A stretch of DNA of 13,993 nt from positions 1 through 13,993 of the forward strand of contig JAIRKB010000097.1 of the NCBI GenBank assembly GCA_031260385.1, read 5' to 3'. The stretch comes from Propionibacteriaceae bacterium (GTDB taxonomy: Bacteria > Actinomycetota > Actinomycetes > Propionibacteriales > Propionibacteriaceae). The first letter of the stretch is position 1. The number at the start of each line of letters is the position of its first letter. The notes below the pieces were generated by a model. It was given only the letters and a program-made list of their open reading frames with translations. It did no database searches and was not told where the DNA came from. Shown piece by piece: positions 1 to 6,915 of the stretch. A program made the position numbers and the translations under genes.

Positions 1-2
1 GA

Positions 3-248
3 TCAGCCCAGCACCCCACCAATCGGTTGATCGCCTAGTTCAGCGAAGACAGCGAGCGATTCCGCGGCCGAAATTGGGTCGATAATTTCGATGGCAAAAC
101 CATTGTTGACTAGGACATAGTCGCCGACTTGGGCTTCTGGAACATAGGCAAAGCAGCAAGAAAATGGCACCCCGTTGAGCTCAACATGCCCCATCGGCAT
201 TGGGCCAGCGGTGATATCCAGGATCGGCAGCGGCGCGGCAACACACAT
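3..248 (-). CDS. hypC: HypC-family hydrogenase maturation chaperone
   Basis: This is an 81-residue HypC/HupF-family protein. The family chaperone carries the Fe(CN)2CO unit with HypD and delivers it to the hydrogenase large-subunit precursor in the cytoplasm. The N-terminus is MCVAAP, with the essential Cys2 in the expected place, followed by a small beta-barrel pattern ending VGDYVLVNNGFAI. Most HypC proteins have His in the VLVH position; here residue 48 is Asn. The start is firm: it overlaps the upstream stop as TGATG, and a strong Shine-Dalgarno (AAAGGAGGT, bases 254-262) precedes it. It is the last visible gene of the leftward hydrogenase operon and ends just inside the window. Family assignment is confident. 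Whether it is the general HypC or a hydrogenase-specific HupF-like variant is open. Confidence 0.9.
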   Translation of the reverse strand: MCVAAPLPILDITAGPMPMGHVELNGVPFSCCFAYVPEAQVGDYVLVNNGFAIEIIDPISAAESLAVFAELGDQPIGGVLG

Positions 249-1516
249 CAGAGACCTCCTTTACCCTGGTCAACCATATCGACAACCAAATCCATCGCGC
301 CAGCCGGGGCCGCCGAACAAGGCAAACAGGGATCCGCTTCATGGATCGCCTCCTCAAGCTGAGCCCGTCGCCTCCCCTGATCAACCTCTGTGGCGGCTGT
401 GGTCAACAAATCCCCTAACCAGGGTTCGTTTTGAGCGGTCGGTGTCAGGATAGTGGCAGCGCGGACGCGGCCATCCTCGCCAATCTCATAGCGATGGACT
501 AGCAATCCACGAGCCCCATCAACCCAGCCGACTCCGATCCCCGCTGGCAACTCACCAGACCAGGGCACCGCGCTCGGCCCACTAGTCAACTCCGGGGCGT
601 TGAGCAAGGCTTCGATGACTTCAACGCCATGAAGGGTGATAATCGCGCGAGCGCTGGTGGCACCACCGCTGCGATCCCGCCAGGCTTGCTGGTGGGCGGC
701 CGCTCGCGGGGTCGTTAAGATACCGACCCGCAACTGGGCGACCGGACCAACCCGATAGGTTCCAGCTTGAGCGCCGAGGGCTTTGAGGTAAGGACGCGGA
801 CTGGGTGAACCCGGGACTGCTTCGGCAATCAGGCTATCCCAGTCGCTCGCTCGCGCGGCGGCAATGATTGGGCGACCATCAGTCGACACCACTCGAAGGA
901 TGTGGCCAAAGAGGTCGAGGTTTCCCGCCTCATCGATGAGGGCAAGATCAGCGCCGTTATACCCTTCGGGGGGGATTGGCATATCTAAGGTTCTCTTCAC
1001 CACACGTTCAGCGGCCGCGAGGGCACCAGGAATGAGTTCGAGGCAGCGATCACGAGTCTCGGGATCGACCTCGATCGCCACTCCCCCAATGATCGCCGTC
1101 GCCGGAAAATGCCCCGGCGAGCCAGCCACGGCCATCGCTAGTTTGGCTAGGCGGCGCAATTCCAGGGCCTCGTCTCGATCCGTGGCAATCATTCCCACCA
1201 GATGGATTGCAATAACGGCGGCATAATGTAGCAAGCGTCGGATCGTAGTCGCGCTGACGGGGAGTTCACCAACGCCAGCGAGAGCCTCAAGGGCGCGAAT
1301 ACCCGCCAGATGATGGGCCGAAGGGCAGATACCACAGAGCCTTTCCACCAGCCGAGGCACTTCAATTACCTGGCGTCCGGTGAGCAGGGCATCAACCCGC
1401 GGCAAGCCAGTCAGATCAAAGGTGGCTTCGGCGACGGTGCCAGTGGTGTCCCGAGACACCACCACCCGAGCCGGGGCGGCTTCGATGATCTGATTGATGG
1501 CAATACGCTGCGTCAT
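248..1516 (-). CDS. Stand-alone [NiFe]-hydrogenase large-subunit homologue (HupK/HoxV-like scaffold?)
   Basis: This 422-residue protein has the fold pattern of a [NiFe] hydrogenase large subunit and is closest in motif style to group 3 (HoxH/MvhA-like) forms. The N-terminal metal motif is intact (RLCGICPSAHH, Cys61, Cys64, His68). A VGP segment (257-259) and an ARGLLVHRYE segment (335-344) match the conserved VGPLAR and PRGxxxH regions. The C-terminal motif is DPCLPCSAA (Cys397, Cys400). Position 403 is Ala where catalytic large subunits have the His (or Arg) after which the endopeptidase cuts. No small subunit gene lies beside it; it sits between hypA and hypC. I infer a maturation role like that of HupK/HoxV, which are large-subunit-derived cofactor scaffolds, rather than catalysis. 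Alternatives are a degenerate enzyme or a sensor. A GGGAG ribosome site precedes the ATG. Confidence 0.8.
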   Translation of the reverse strand: MTQRIAINQIIEAAPARVVVSRDTTGTVAEATFDLTGLPRVDALLTGRQVIEVPRLVERLCGICPSAHHLAGIRALEALAGVGELPVSATTIRRLLHYAAVIAIHLVGMIATDRDEALELRRLAKLAMAVAGSPGHFPATAIIGGVAIEVDPETRDRCLELIPGALAAAERVVKRTLDMPIPPEGYNGADLALIDEAGNLDLFGHILRVVSTDGRPIIAAARASDWDSLIAEAVPGSPSPRPYLKALGAQAGTYRVGPVAQLRVGILTTPRAAAHQQAWRDRSGGATSARAIITLHGVEVIEALLNAPELTSGPSAVPWSGELPAGIGVGWVDGARGLLVHRYEIGEDGRVRAATILTPTAQNEPWLGDLLTTAATEVDQGRRRAQLEEAIHEADPCLPCSAAPAGAMDLVVDMVDQGKGGL

Positions 1517-1548
1517 CTAACCAGCTCCCGGTATGAGAAGATGGGTTT
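1517..1548. promoter_or_regulatory. 32-base divergent start region, hypA versus large-subunit homologue
   Basis: Only 32 bases separate the two divergent ATG codons. Any promoter for either gene must overlap the 5' coding end of the other. The leftward gene has a GGGAG ribosome site here. The rightward hypA has only a weak purine stretch (GAGAAG). I see no convincing -35/-10 pair, so the label marks the position and not a proven promoter. Confidence 0.3.
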
Positions 1549-1905
1549 ATGCACGAACTGGCCATGCTCAAAGGCGTCGTTGACGCTGTCGAGAAAGTGG
1601 CGTCCCAAGCCGGTGCGCGCGGTGTCAAGGCGGTTCATCTGCGGGTTGGTACGCGCAGTGGCGCCGTTCCCGAGGCCTTGGAGGGAACGTGGCCAATCGT
1701 AACAACCGCGACCAGCTTGGCCCAGACCAAGTTGGTTATTGAAGTGGTTCAAGCGGCGGTCTGGTGCGAGACCTGCGGCGGAGAACAACCAATCGACGAG
1801 TTCTTTGCTTGGACCTGCCCAGTCTGCCAAACGCCGACCGCGAACCTGGTTGCTGGTCGCGAGTTCGAGTTGGTCGGGGTTGATTTGGATGAAACGCCGA
1901 TTTGA
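1549..1905 (+). CDS. hypA: HypA nickel-insertion metallochaperone
   Basis: HypA (118 residues, the usual family length) binds nickel at its N-terminal Met-His-Glu and, with HypB, inserts it into the hydrogenase large subunit after the iron unit is in place. The protein starts MHEL, with the nickel-binding His2. It carries the structural zinc site as two CxxC pairs: Cys73/Cys76 (CETC) and Cys90/Cys93 (CPVC). The start is fixed by the MHEL terminus. The gene is read rightward while every surrounding hydrogenase gene is leftward, so it lies in reverse inside the cluster. It begins 32 bases from the divergent large-subunit homologue and ends 37 bases before the convergent end of the endopeptidase gene. 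A leftward read-through transcript from the structural genes would be antisense to it. Confidence 0.95.
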   Translation: MHELAMLKGVVDAVEKVASQAGARGVKAVHLRVGTRSGAVPEALEGTWPIVTTATSLAQTKLVIEVVQAAVWCETCGGEQPIDEFFAWTCPVCQTPTANLVAGREFELVGVDLDETPI

Positions 1906-1942
1906 CAAGGGGAGACAGCAGGACCGTCCCCGGGGCGGGGGG

Positions 1943-2425
1943 TTAGGCATTGGTCAGCCAGCGGTTGATTTGGGCGATCGCTTGTTCGAGGGCTTGAGGT
2001 ATGGCGGCGGCGACGACCTCAGTTAGGCCGACACGCATTTCGACGATTTCGGGGACGATGCCTATCGCGGTCACCTCTTCGGGCTCGCGCCCGGTTAGGC
2101 GGGCGGCGCTGAAGACATCGAGCAGACCGATCTGGTGGGGGGAGAGTTTGGCGGCCAGGAGGCGCTTGATCTGATCGCCAGTCACTTCGACGACTTGACC
2201 GGGGGTGGGACCGGCGATGGCATCGAGGATTAACAGACGCTGGGAATCCTGGAGGACGCCGAGTAGTTCGAGACCACCCGTACCCCCCCAGACATAGTCC
2301 ACTCTGGGGTCGGGAAGAGCCAGTTCTAGTTGGGCTAGCAATTCCAGACCAACGCCATCATCGGCCATGATGGGATTGCCGACACCTAAAACGGTGACGG
2401 CAATCCCAGTGGTTTGTTCAGTCAT
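1943..2425 (-). CDS. Hydrogenase maturation endopeptidase (HyaD/HybD/HycI family)
   Basis: This 160-residue nickel-dependent endopeptidase removes the C-terminal peptide of the hydrogenase large subunit once the Ni-Fe centre is assembled. The N-terminal motif LGVGNPIMADDGVG is typical. The metal-contact positions can be matched to HybD: Asp23 (Glu in HybD, a common exchange), Asp68 in LILDAI, and His97 in SPHQIG. The start at 2425 was chosen because family members begin a few residues before the LGVGN strand. The longer open frame to 2566 would add 47 unlike residues and overlap the cytochrome gene. The gene follows the cytochrome b gene by 13 bases in the same operon. The likely substrate is the 578-residue large subunit, whose motif ends in His. 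The second homologue (248-1516) lacks that His. Confidence 0.92.
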   Translation of the reverse strand: MTEQTTGIAVTVLGVGNPIMADDGVGLELLAQLELALPDPRVDYVWGGTGGLELLGVLQDSQRLLILDAIAGPTPGQVVEVTGDQIKRLLAAKLSPHQIGLLDVFSAARLTGREPEEVTAIGIVPEIVEMRVGLTEVVAAAIPQALEQAIAQINRWLTNA

Positions 2426-2438
2426 TGGGCCTATTCGG

Positions 2439-3665
2439 TCACTCGATGACTGGAGCATCAACCGGACGGGTCCCGCGCCGCACCCAGACACCACCATTGA
2501 CCATCGCCGACAGACCGCCGTGGCGCTCCACGGTGTCTGCCCTAAAGACCAGGTAGACGTGACCAATCACGAATCCCCACAGTAGGAACATCACGATGGT
2601 ATGGAACAGCCGGATCGCCGGAACACCGAAGATGTGCACTGGTGTCGCCAGGAAAGCCCAAAAGGCATTAGTCGGATGGGCTAAGGCAAACAAAGTGAAG
2701 CCAGTGAGCATCTGCACTAGGCAGAGCCCGTACACTCCGGTATAGGTCAACTGCTGAAGCGGATTATGCCCGAGATAAGTCGGACCTTCGGTCCGAATGA
2801 AGGTGTAATGCAACACCGTCCGCCCGAGGTTCTTAAGATCCTCGGTCTTCCACAGCGGCCACATCGCCCGCCACCGCAGGTAGCGGTCCGAGGAGGTGAA
2901 GGCCGACCAGACCCGAGCGGCAGCCACCACGATCCAAGCGAAGGCGGCCACGAAATGGATCAAGCGCACCCAACCCATCAGGAAACCCGACGCCGCGCCC
3001 GCGTAAGCGGGTTGGGAGAAGAAGGGTTCCATGATGAAGAAGCCCGTACAACTGAGGATGAAAATCAGCGCCACATTAGCCCAGTGCTGGATCCGCAAAG
3101 ACGGTGACCAAACCGAGATCCGAGCCCAGGTCGCTGGGCCAGTCAGGATATCCTCATCAATCTGAGACCGGTCGGCATTCGACGAGACCGCGACAAAGCC
3201 TTGCAACCTGAAGGGCCCTAGCTTGTCATCCGCATCGACCCGTGCCGTAGCCACCGCCAGCGGACGCCAGCCACGGTGAATGGCGATATTGGACTTGCGC
3301 TTCAGCAAGGAGCCGTGTTCGCGTCCGACCTTGACCTTCTCCAAGATGGACGCCATCTCGCCTCGCATCACAACCAAGTCCTCAACCGCACCACTCGCCC
3401 GGGTGTAAGCCCGGACGCGGGTTAGAGAGTAACGCCGATTGGGGGTTGCGGGATCAAAATCATCGGCGTCAACATCGGGAACCCGAATCTGGGGATAGCC
3501 CCGATCCATTCCTTGTTTAAGGGCGATGTCAACCGGATCAACGCTATTTGGCGGGCTCGCCGCCGCTAGCGCCATGATCCGGCCTTCACTCATCGAGCCC
3601 AGGCTGTAGGCCGCGCCGGCGATCACATCACCAGGCTCGACTTTGCCTTCTAGCTGATCGGTCAT
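2439..3665 (-). CDS. Hydrogenase cytochrome b subunit with N-terminal P-type ATPase N-domain
   Basis: The C-terminal part (about 185-408) is a HyaC/HupC-type di-heme cytochrome b that passes electrons from the small subunit to quinone. It has four hydrophobic helices, candidate heme ligands His194 (QHW), His237, His355 and His369, a GHNPLQQ loop and the ending VYLVFRADTVERHGG. HyaC proteins are normally about 230 residues. Here roughly 180 residues precede the first helix. They read as the nucleotide-binding domain of a P-type ATPase close to the H+-ATPase branch: LAAASPPNSVDPVDIAL (33-49), FDPATPNRR (70-78), VMRGEMASIL (99-108, at the KGAP position) and RGWRPLAVA (131-139). The DKTGT phosphorylation motif and the transport helices are absent. 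Since HyaC has a cytoplasmic N-terminus, the domain should face the cytoplasm. The ATG overlaps the large-subunit stop as ATGA, preceded by AGGTGG. The cytochrome call is secure; the N-domain call is by motif reading. Confidence 0.9.
   Translation of the reverse strand: MTDQLEGKVEPGDVIAGAAYSLGSMSEGRIMALAAASPPNSVDPVDIALKQGMDRGYPQIRVPDVDADDFDPATPNRRYSLTRVRAYTRASGAVEDLVVMRGEMASILEKVKVGREHGSLLKRKSNIAIHRGWRPLAVATARVDADDKLGPFRLQGFVAVSSNADRSQIDEDILTGPATWARISVWSPSLRIQHWANVALIFILSCTGFFIMEPFFSQPAYAGAASGFLMGWVRLIHFVAAFAWIVVAAARVWSAFTSSDRYLRWRAMWPLWKTEDLKNLGRTVLHYTFIRTEGPTYLGHNPLQQLTYTGVYGLCLVQMLTGFTLFALAHPTNAFWAFLATPVHIFGVPAIRLFHTIVMFLLWGFVIGHVYLVFRADTVERHGGLSAMVNGGVWVRRGTRPVDAPVIE
3180..3593 (-). other. 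P-type ATPase N-domain (nucleotide-binding) encoded inside the cytochrome b gene
   Basis: These bases encode residues 25-162. The block order matches a P-type ATPase N-domain: the AA-AS helix with DPxDxAL, the F-DP...RR strand, the V-K-G-x position, the GYR-L-vA strand, and an LxGFVAVS strand where the P-domain would resume. Phe70, Arg101-Gly102 (Lys-Gly in most pumps) and Arg134 lie at adenine/phosphate contact positions, so nucleotide binding is conceivable. Residues 2-9 (TDQLEGKV) resemble the stretch just after DKTGTLT, as if the excised piece began there. The assignment rests on reading only. Confidence 0.7.
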
Positions 3666-5398
3666 GATATTGCCACCTGTAACTCGTTACCTTGCGGGTC
3701 GAGAACGTGAACCGCGCAAGACATGCAGGGATCAAAGGAGTGGATCGTCCGAATCACCTCGAGTGGTTGCTCGGGGTTGACCAAGGGGTGATGCTCATTG
3801 CTGGCCAAGGCCTCTTCGTAGGGACTCCTTACGCCATACTCATCGCGTCCACCACCATTCCAGGTCGACGGGACAATGGCTTGGTAGTGGGAAACCTTGC
3901 GGTTCTTGATCTTGACCCAGTGGCCGAGGGTGCCACGGGCCACCTCGATCAGGGAGTAACCGTCCGCTGCCTTAGGCCAGGACTTGGGCTCCCACTTCGT
4001 CGAGTCGAAGACATCGATATCGCCCGCCTTCAAGCCTTCAACGAACTTCGGGAAGGTGACATCGACCAACATCTCAATCGAGGTCAGACACTCGACGGCG
4101 CGCGCCAAGGTCCGGCCACCGGTGGAGTTCATTTGCTTCAAGGTGATCCCGTATTGTTCTGCCGCGGCGTTGACGATTTCGACCGTCCGCGGGTGTTTGC
4201 GGGCATAAGCCAACATGACACGGGCCAAGGGGCCAACCTGCATTGGCTTGTCGGAGTAACGCGGCGCTTTCGACCAGGTGTATTCCGTACGATCGGCCAA
4301 CCAGGTGTACGGCGGGGTCGGGCCGGTGTAGTCGACCACAGTCTCGCCTTCGGCCGGCGGCAGACTGCCCGGCTTCGAATATTTGAACCACGCTGAAGCG
4401 ACCGATTCGGTGATCTTCGAGGCTTCGAAGGTATGAACGGTGTCGAAATCATCGTCGAAGATCACCCCAGGAGTAACCTCCATCATCGGGTTGATCGCTG
4501 GAGACTCGTTCGGATCGCCGCCGTAGGCAGCGCCGAGCATACCGACTGCGAGATAGTTCGGGGAGGAAACCCCGATATCGAAGTAGTCCTTGTAGACCCC
4601 CATGATCGCTTTCGCGTCCGGGATATAGCAGGTGGTGACGAACTCATAGGCTTCGTCTAGCCACTTCTGAATCTCGGCGATCTGAACATGGTTGATCGAT
4701 TCCGAACGGTTCGGGTCGATTGTGCAAGCCATGCCACCGACCAGGAAGTTCGGGTGAGGGTTCTTGCCACCAAAGACCGTGTTAATCCGGATCATCGAGC
4801 GCTGGAACTCCAGGGCATCGAGATAGTGAGCGCAAGCCATCAGGTTAGCTTCCGGTGGCAGGCGATAGTCAGGATGATCCCAATAGCCACCAGTGAAGAT
4901 GGACAACTGCCCGGAAGCCAGAATCGTCTTGATCGTCTCGCTTACCGCCGTCATCCGCTCCAGGGTGTTACCCTTCCAGGTCGACCCAATAGCGCGAGCG
5001 AACTCGACCGCTGCTGCCGGATCAGCCTTCGACGCCGAAACGACATTAACCCAGTCGAGGGCGTGGAGATGATAGAAGTGAATAACGTGATCCTGGACCC
5101 CAGCCGAACCCATTACGAGATCGCGAATCAGCAAGGCTTGCGGCGGCACGCGCGAACCAATAGCGTTCTCAACTGCCGTCACCGAGGCGATAGCGTGGGT
5201 GGTGGTGCAAACCCCGCAGATCCGTTGGAGGAAGGCCCAGACATCGCGAGGATCGCGATTCGCGACAAGGGCTTCTAGACCCCGGAACTGTGTCGCCTCA
5301 CTCCAAGCGTTGGTGATCTTGGCATTCTCAGTTTCCAGTTCGATCCGTAGGTGACCCTCAATACGGGTGATGGGATCAATCACATGTGGTTCAGCCAT
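3662..5398 (-). CDS. [NiFe] uptake hydrogenase large subunit (group 1)
   Basis: This is the catalytic subunit (578 residues) of a membrane-bound H2-oxidising hydrogenase. It binds the Ni-Fe(CN)2CO centre through two CxxC motifs: RICGVCTTTH (Cys61, Cys64, His68) and DPCMSCAVH (Cys558, Cys561, His564). The 14 residues after His564 (VLDPQGNELQVAIS) are the maturation peptide cut by the endopeptidase. The N-terminal IDPITRIEGH holds the conserved Glu of the proton path. It has no signal peptide. Such subunits are carried across the membrane with the Tat-bearing small subunit and act on the outer face. The start overlaps the small-subunit stop by one base (TAATG), and the stop overlaps the cytochrome start by four (ATGA). 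Length and motifs are normal. Confidence 0.97.
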   Translation of the reverse strand: MAEPHVIDPITRIEGHLRIELETENAKITNAWSEATQFRGLEALVANRDPRDVWAFLQRICGVCTTTHAIASVTAVENAIGSRVPPQALLIRDLVMGSAGVQDHVIHFYHLHALDWVNVVSASKADPAAAVEFARAIGSTWKGNTLERMTAVSETIKTILASGQLSIFTGGYWDHPDYRLPPEANLMACAHYLDALEFQRSMIRINTVFGGKNPHPNFLVGGMACTIDPNRSESINHVQIAEIQKWLDEAYEFVTTCYIPDAKAIMGVYKDYFDIGVSSPNYLAVGMLGAAYGGDPNESPAINPMMEVTPGVIFDDDFDTVHTFEASKITESVASAWFKYSKPGSLPPAEGETVVDYTGPTPPYTWLADRTEYTWSKAPRYSDKPMQVGPLARVMLAYARKHPRTVEIVNAAAEQYGITLKQMNSTGGRTLARAVECLTSIEMLVDVTFPKFVEGLKAGDIDVFDSTKWEPKSWPKAADGYSLIEVARGTLGHWVKIKNRKVSHYQAIVPSTWNGGGRDEYGVRSPYEEALASNEHHPLVNPEQPLEVIRTIHSFDPCMSCAVHVLDPQGNELQVAIS

Positions 5399-6660
5399 TA
5401 TTTCTCTGCCTTTCCGGGCTCGTCGTTGATGGTTTCGTCAACTGGTTCATCGACAAGTTGGTCTGCTTGATCTGCGACAATCCAGCCTTCCTCATCGCCG
5501 AAGGCTGCCATCGCTTCGGCTTCCTTCTCCCGTTCCTTACCAGAGGCATGGCGGGCGGCGGTGACTCCCGCGTGAGCGGTCGCACCAATGGCGGCGGCGG
5601 CAACCAAGCCGAGGCCGATCTTGGTGGCGGTGGCTTCAACGCCGAGACCAGGGACATTGGGCAGGACCGAATAGAACGGCGTGAAACGATCGAAGAAGTT
5701 CTTCTCCGTACAACCGATACAAGGGTGCCCGGCCCCAACCGGCCAACTAGTGTGCATATTCCACTGGATGATCGGGCAAGCAGCGAAGGTGCTCGGGCCC
5801 TTGCAACCGACCTGGTAGAGGCACCAACCATTGCGGGCGGCGTCATCATCGAAGGTCCGGACGTATTGTCCGGCATCGAAGTGCGAACGACGCGGGCAAG
5901 AGTCGTGGATCCGCTGATCGTAAGCGAAGAGCGGACGACCTTCGGCATCAGTCTTGGGGGCTTTGCCGTGGGTCAGGATATAAGCCACGGTCGCGGTGAT
6001 CACTTCACCGATCGGTGGGCAACCAGCCACGTTGATAACGGGCTTGTTCTTGATGATCTGGTCGACCCCGACCGCGCGGGTCGGATTCGGGTGGGAGGCC
6101 TGGACGGAACCCCAGACCGCACAAGCGCCGACCGCCAGAATGTGCGTAGCATTCTTGGCAGCGTCTTTCAGGATCTGTTCGGAGGTCTTGCCACCAATCA
6201 CACAGTAAATGCCATTGTCTTTGGTTGGGACCGAGCCGTTGACGACCAGGATGTGGTCTTCAGCGAGCGTGTCGTACAAGACCTTCTCCGCGGCTTCCCC
6301 GGAGGGCGCCATGATCACTTCTTGGTAATTCAGCGACAGCAGGGAGAGGACTACATCCTCGACTGTCGTGCCGCCAGAGCGTAATACGGACTCAACACAG
6401 CCCGTACATTCCTGAAGCTGCAACCAGACGACATTGGGTTTGGTCATACCGCCGAGCACATCAGCGATATCACCGGCTGTCGGTGTGTCGGTTGGATCAT
6501 CGGCATGGGCTTTTGTTACCGGACCAAAAACCGTCGTTCCGGCTGCGAACACCGCTGCCAGACCGCCACAGAACTTCAGGAAATCCCGGCGGGACACACC
6601 CGCCCTCTCGAGATTCTCTGCCAGGGTTGGCTCTTGCCAACCTTCTATTGAGTATGTCAC
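5398..6660 (-). CDS. [NiFe] uptake hydrogenase small subunit, Tat-exported
   Basis: This 420-residue FeS subunit passes electrons from the active site to cytochrome b. The Tat signal SRRDFLK (23-29) is followed by a hydrophobic stretch ending near AHA (51-53). The proximal cluster ligands are Cys85, Cys88, Cys180 and Cys214. The distal ligands are His252, Cys255, Cys280 and Cys286. The medial 3Fe-4S ligands are Cys295, Cys314 and Cys317. The proximal motif is ECTGC, and Ser185 stands where O2-tolerant enzymes carry the extra Cys, so this is a standard (O2-sensitive type) proximal cluster. A C-terminal membrane helix (about 343-366) is followed by a charged, acidic tail of about 50 residues (372-420). 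The start codon is GTG, chosen for the strong AAGGAGGG site just upstream and for the Tat motif near residue 24. It is the first gene of the operon. Confidence 0.96.
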   Translation of the reverse strand: MTYSIEGWQEPTLAENLERAGVSRRDFLKFCGGLAAVFAAGTTVFGPVTKAHADDPTDTPTAGDIADVLGGMTKPNVVWLQLQECTGCVESVLRSGGTTVEDVVLSLLSLNYQEVIMAPSGEAAEKVLYDTLAEDHILVVNGSVPTKDNGIYCVIGGKTSEQILKDAAKNATHILAVGACAVWGSVQASHPNPTRAVGVDQIIKNKPVINVAGCPPIGEVITATVAYILTHGKAPKTDAEGRPLFAYDQRIHDSCPRRSHFDAGQYVRTFDDDAARNGWCLYQVGCKGPSTFAACPIIQWNMHTSWPVGAGHPCIGCTEKNFFDRFTPFYSVLPNVPGLGVEATATKIGLGLVAAAAIGATAHAGVTAARHASGKEREKEAEAMAAFGDEEGWIVADQADQLVDEPVDETINDEPGKAEK

Positions 6661-6667
6661 GCGAACT

Positions 6668-6675
6668 CCCTCCTT
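6668..6675 (-). promoter_or_regulatory. Strong ribosome binding site of the small-subunit gene
   Basis: Read leftward this is AAGGAGGG, seven bases before a GTG codon. It decides the start of the small subunit and suggests efficient translation of the first operon gene despite the non-ATG start. Confidence 0.85.
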
Positions 6676-6746
6676 GGGCTAACTACGTTGTCTCCTCAAG
6701 ACCACTAACACCACCGGTTACGAGGTACCCCACGCCATCTCGGTGA

Positions 6747-6761
6747 CTAGCTTCATGCTAG
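6747..6761. promoter_or_regulatory. Inverted repeat CTAGC-TTCAT-GCTAG, possible operator
   Basis: Two perfect 5-base arms surround a 5-base centre, about 87-101 bases upstream of the hydrogenase GTG. The position suits a regulator site for the operon, but the arms are short and no known consensus fits, so function is inferred from place only. Confidence 0.3.
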
Positions 6762-6915
6762 CGCAAGTGATCGTACTAGGGCGAGCAAACCGAGCTATGG
6801 ACGATAAGTTCAAAACTAATCTTCTATGGCAGGATGGTCTCATCTCTTATGGCAATATTATGATCACCAAGAAGAGTCCACGCAGAAGTGGTCGTCTACG
6901 GGAAAGGAACCGATA

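Larger units (their letters stand above)
6661..6915. promoter_or_regulatory. Divergent intergenic control region, hydrogenase operon versus small membrane-protein pair
   Basis: No gene is evident in these 255 bases. Both the leftward hydrogenase operon and the rightward 122-residue gene must start from here. It holds a 15-base inverted repeat (6747-6761), a rightward -10-like TATTAT (6856-6861) without a clear -35, and a TATGG motif that recurs near 6796, 6825 and 6848. I could not find a convincing sigma-70 promoter for the leftward operon, nor an FNR-type TTGAT-N4-ATCAA site. Confidence 0.6.

Noticed and set aside
1909..1931. GGGGA...TCCCC hairpin between the ends of hypA and the endopeptidase gene, next to a CCCCGGGG palindrome
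   Set aside because: Only five base pairs with a 13-base loop and no T tract; G/C-rich sequence makes such matches common.
2426..2566. Upstream extension of the endopeptidase frame (47 more residues)
   Set aside because: It overlaps the end of the cytochrome b gene, has no family likeness, and a good family-type start exists at 2425.
3692..4396. Rightward open frame opposite the large subunit
   Set aside because: An antisense shadow of conserved large-subunit sequence, with no family features of its own.
5386..6384. Long rightward open frame opposite the small subunit
   Set aside because: It is the antisense shadow of a gene with clear motifs. Its product is rich in Arg, Gly and Asp with no recognisable domain or ribosome site.
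6826..6915. Earlier in-frame ATG for the 122-residue membrane protein
   Set aside because: No ribosome site ahead of it and the extra residues are hydrophilic; AAAGGA supports the start at 6916.
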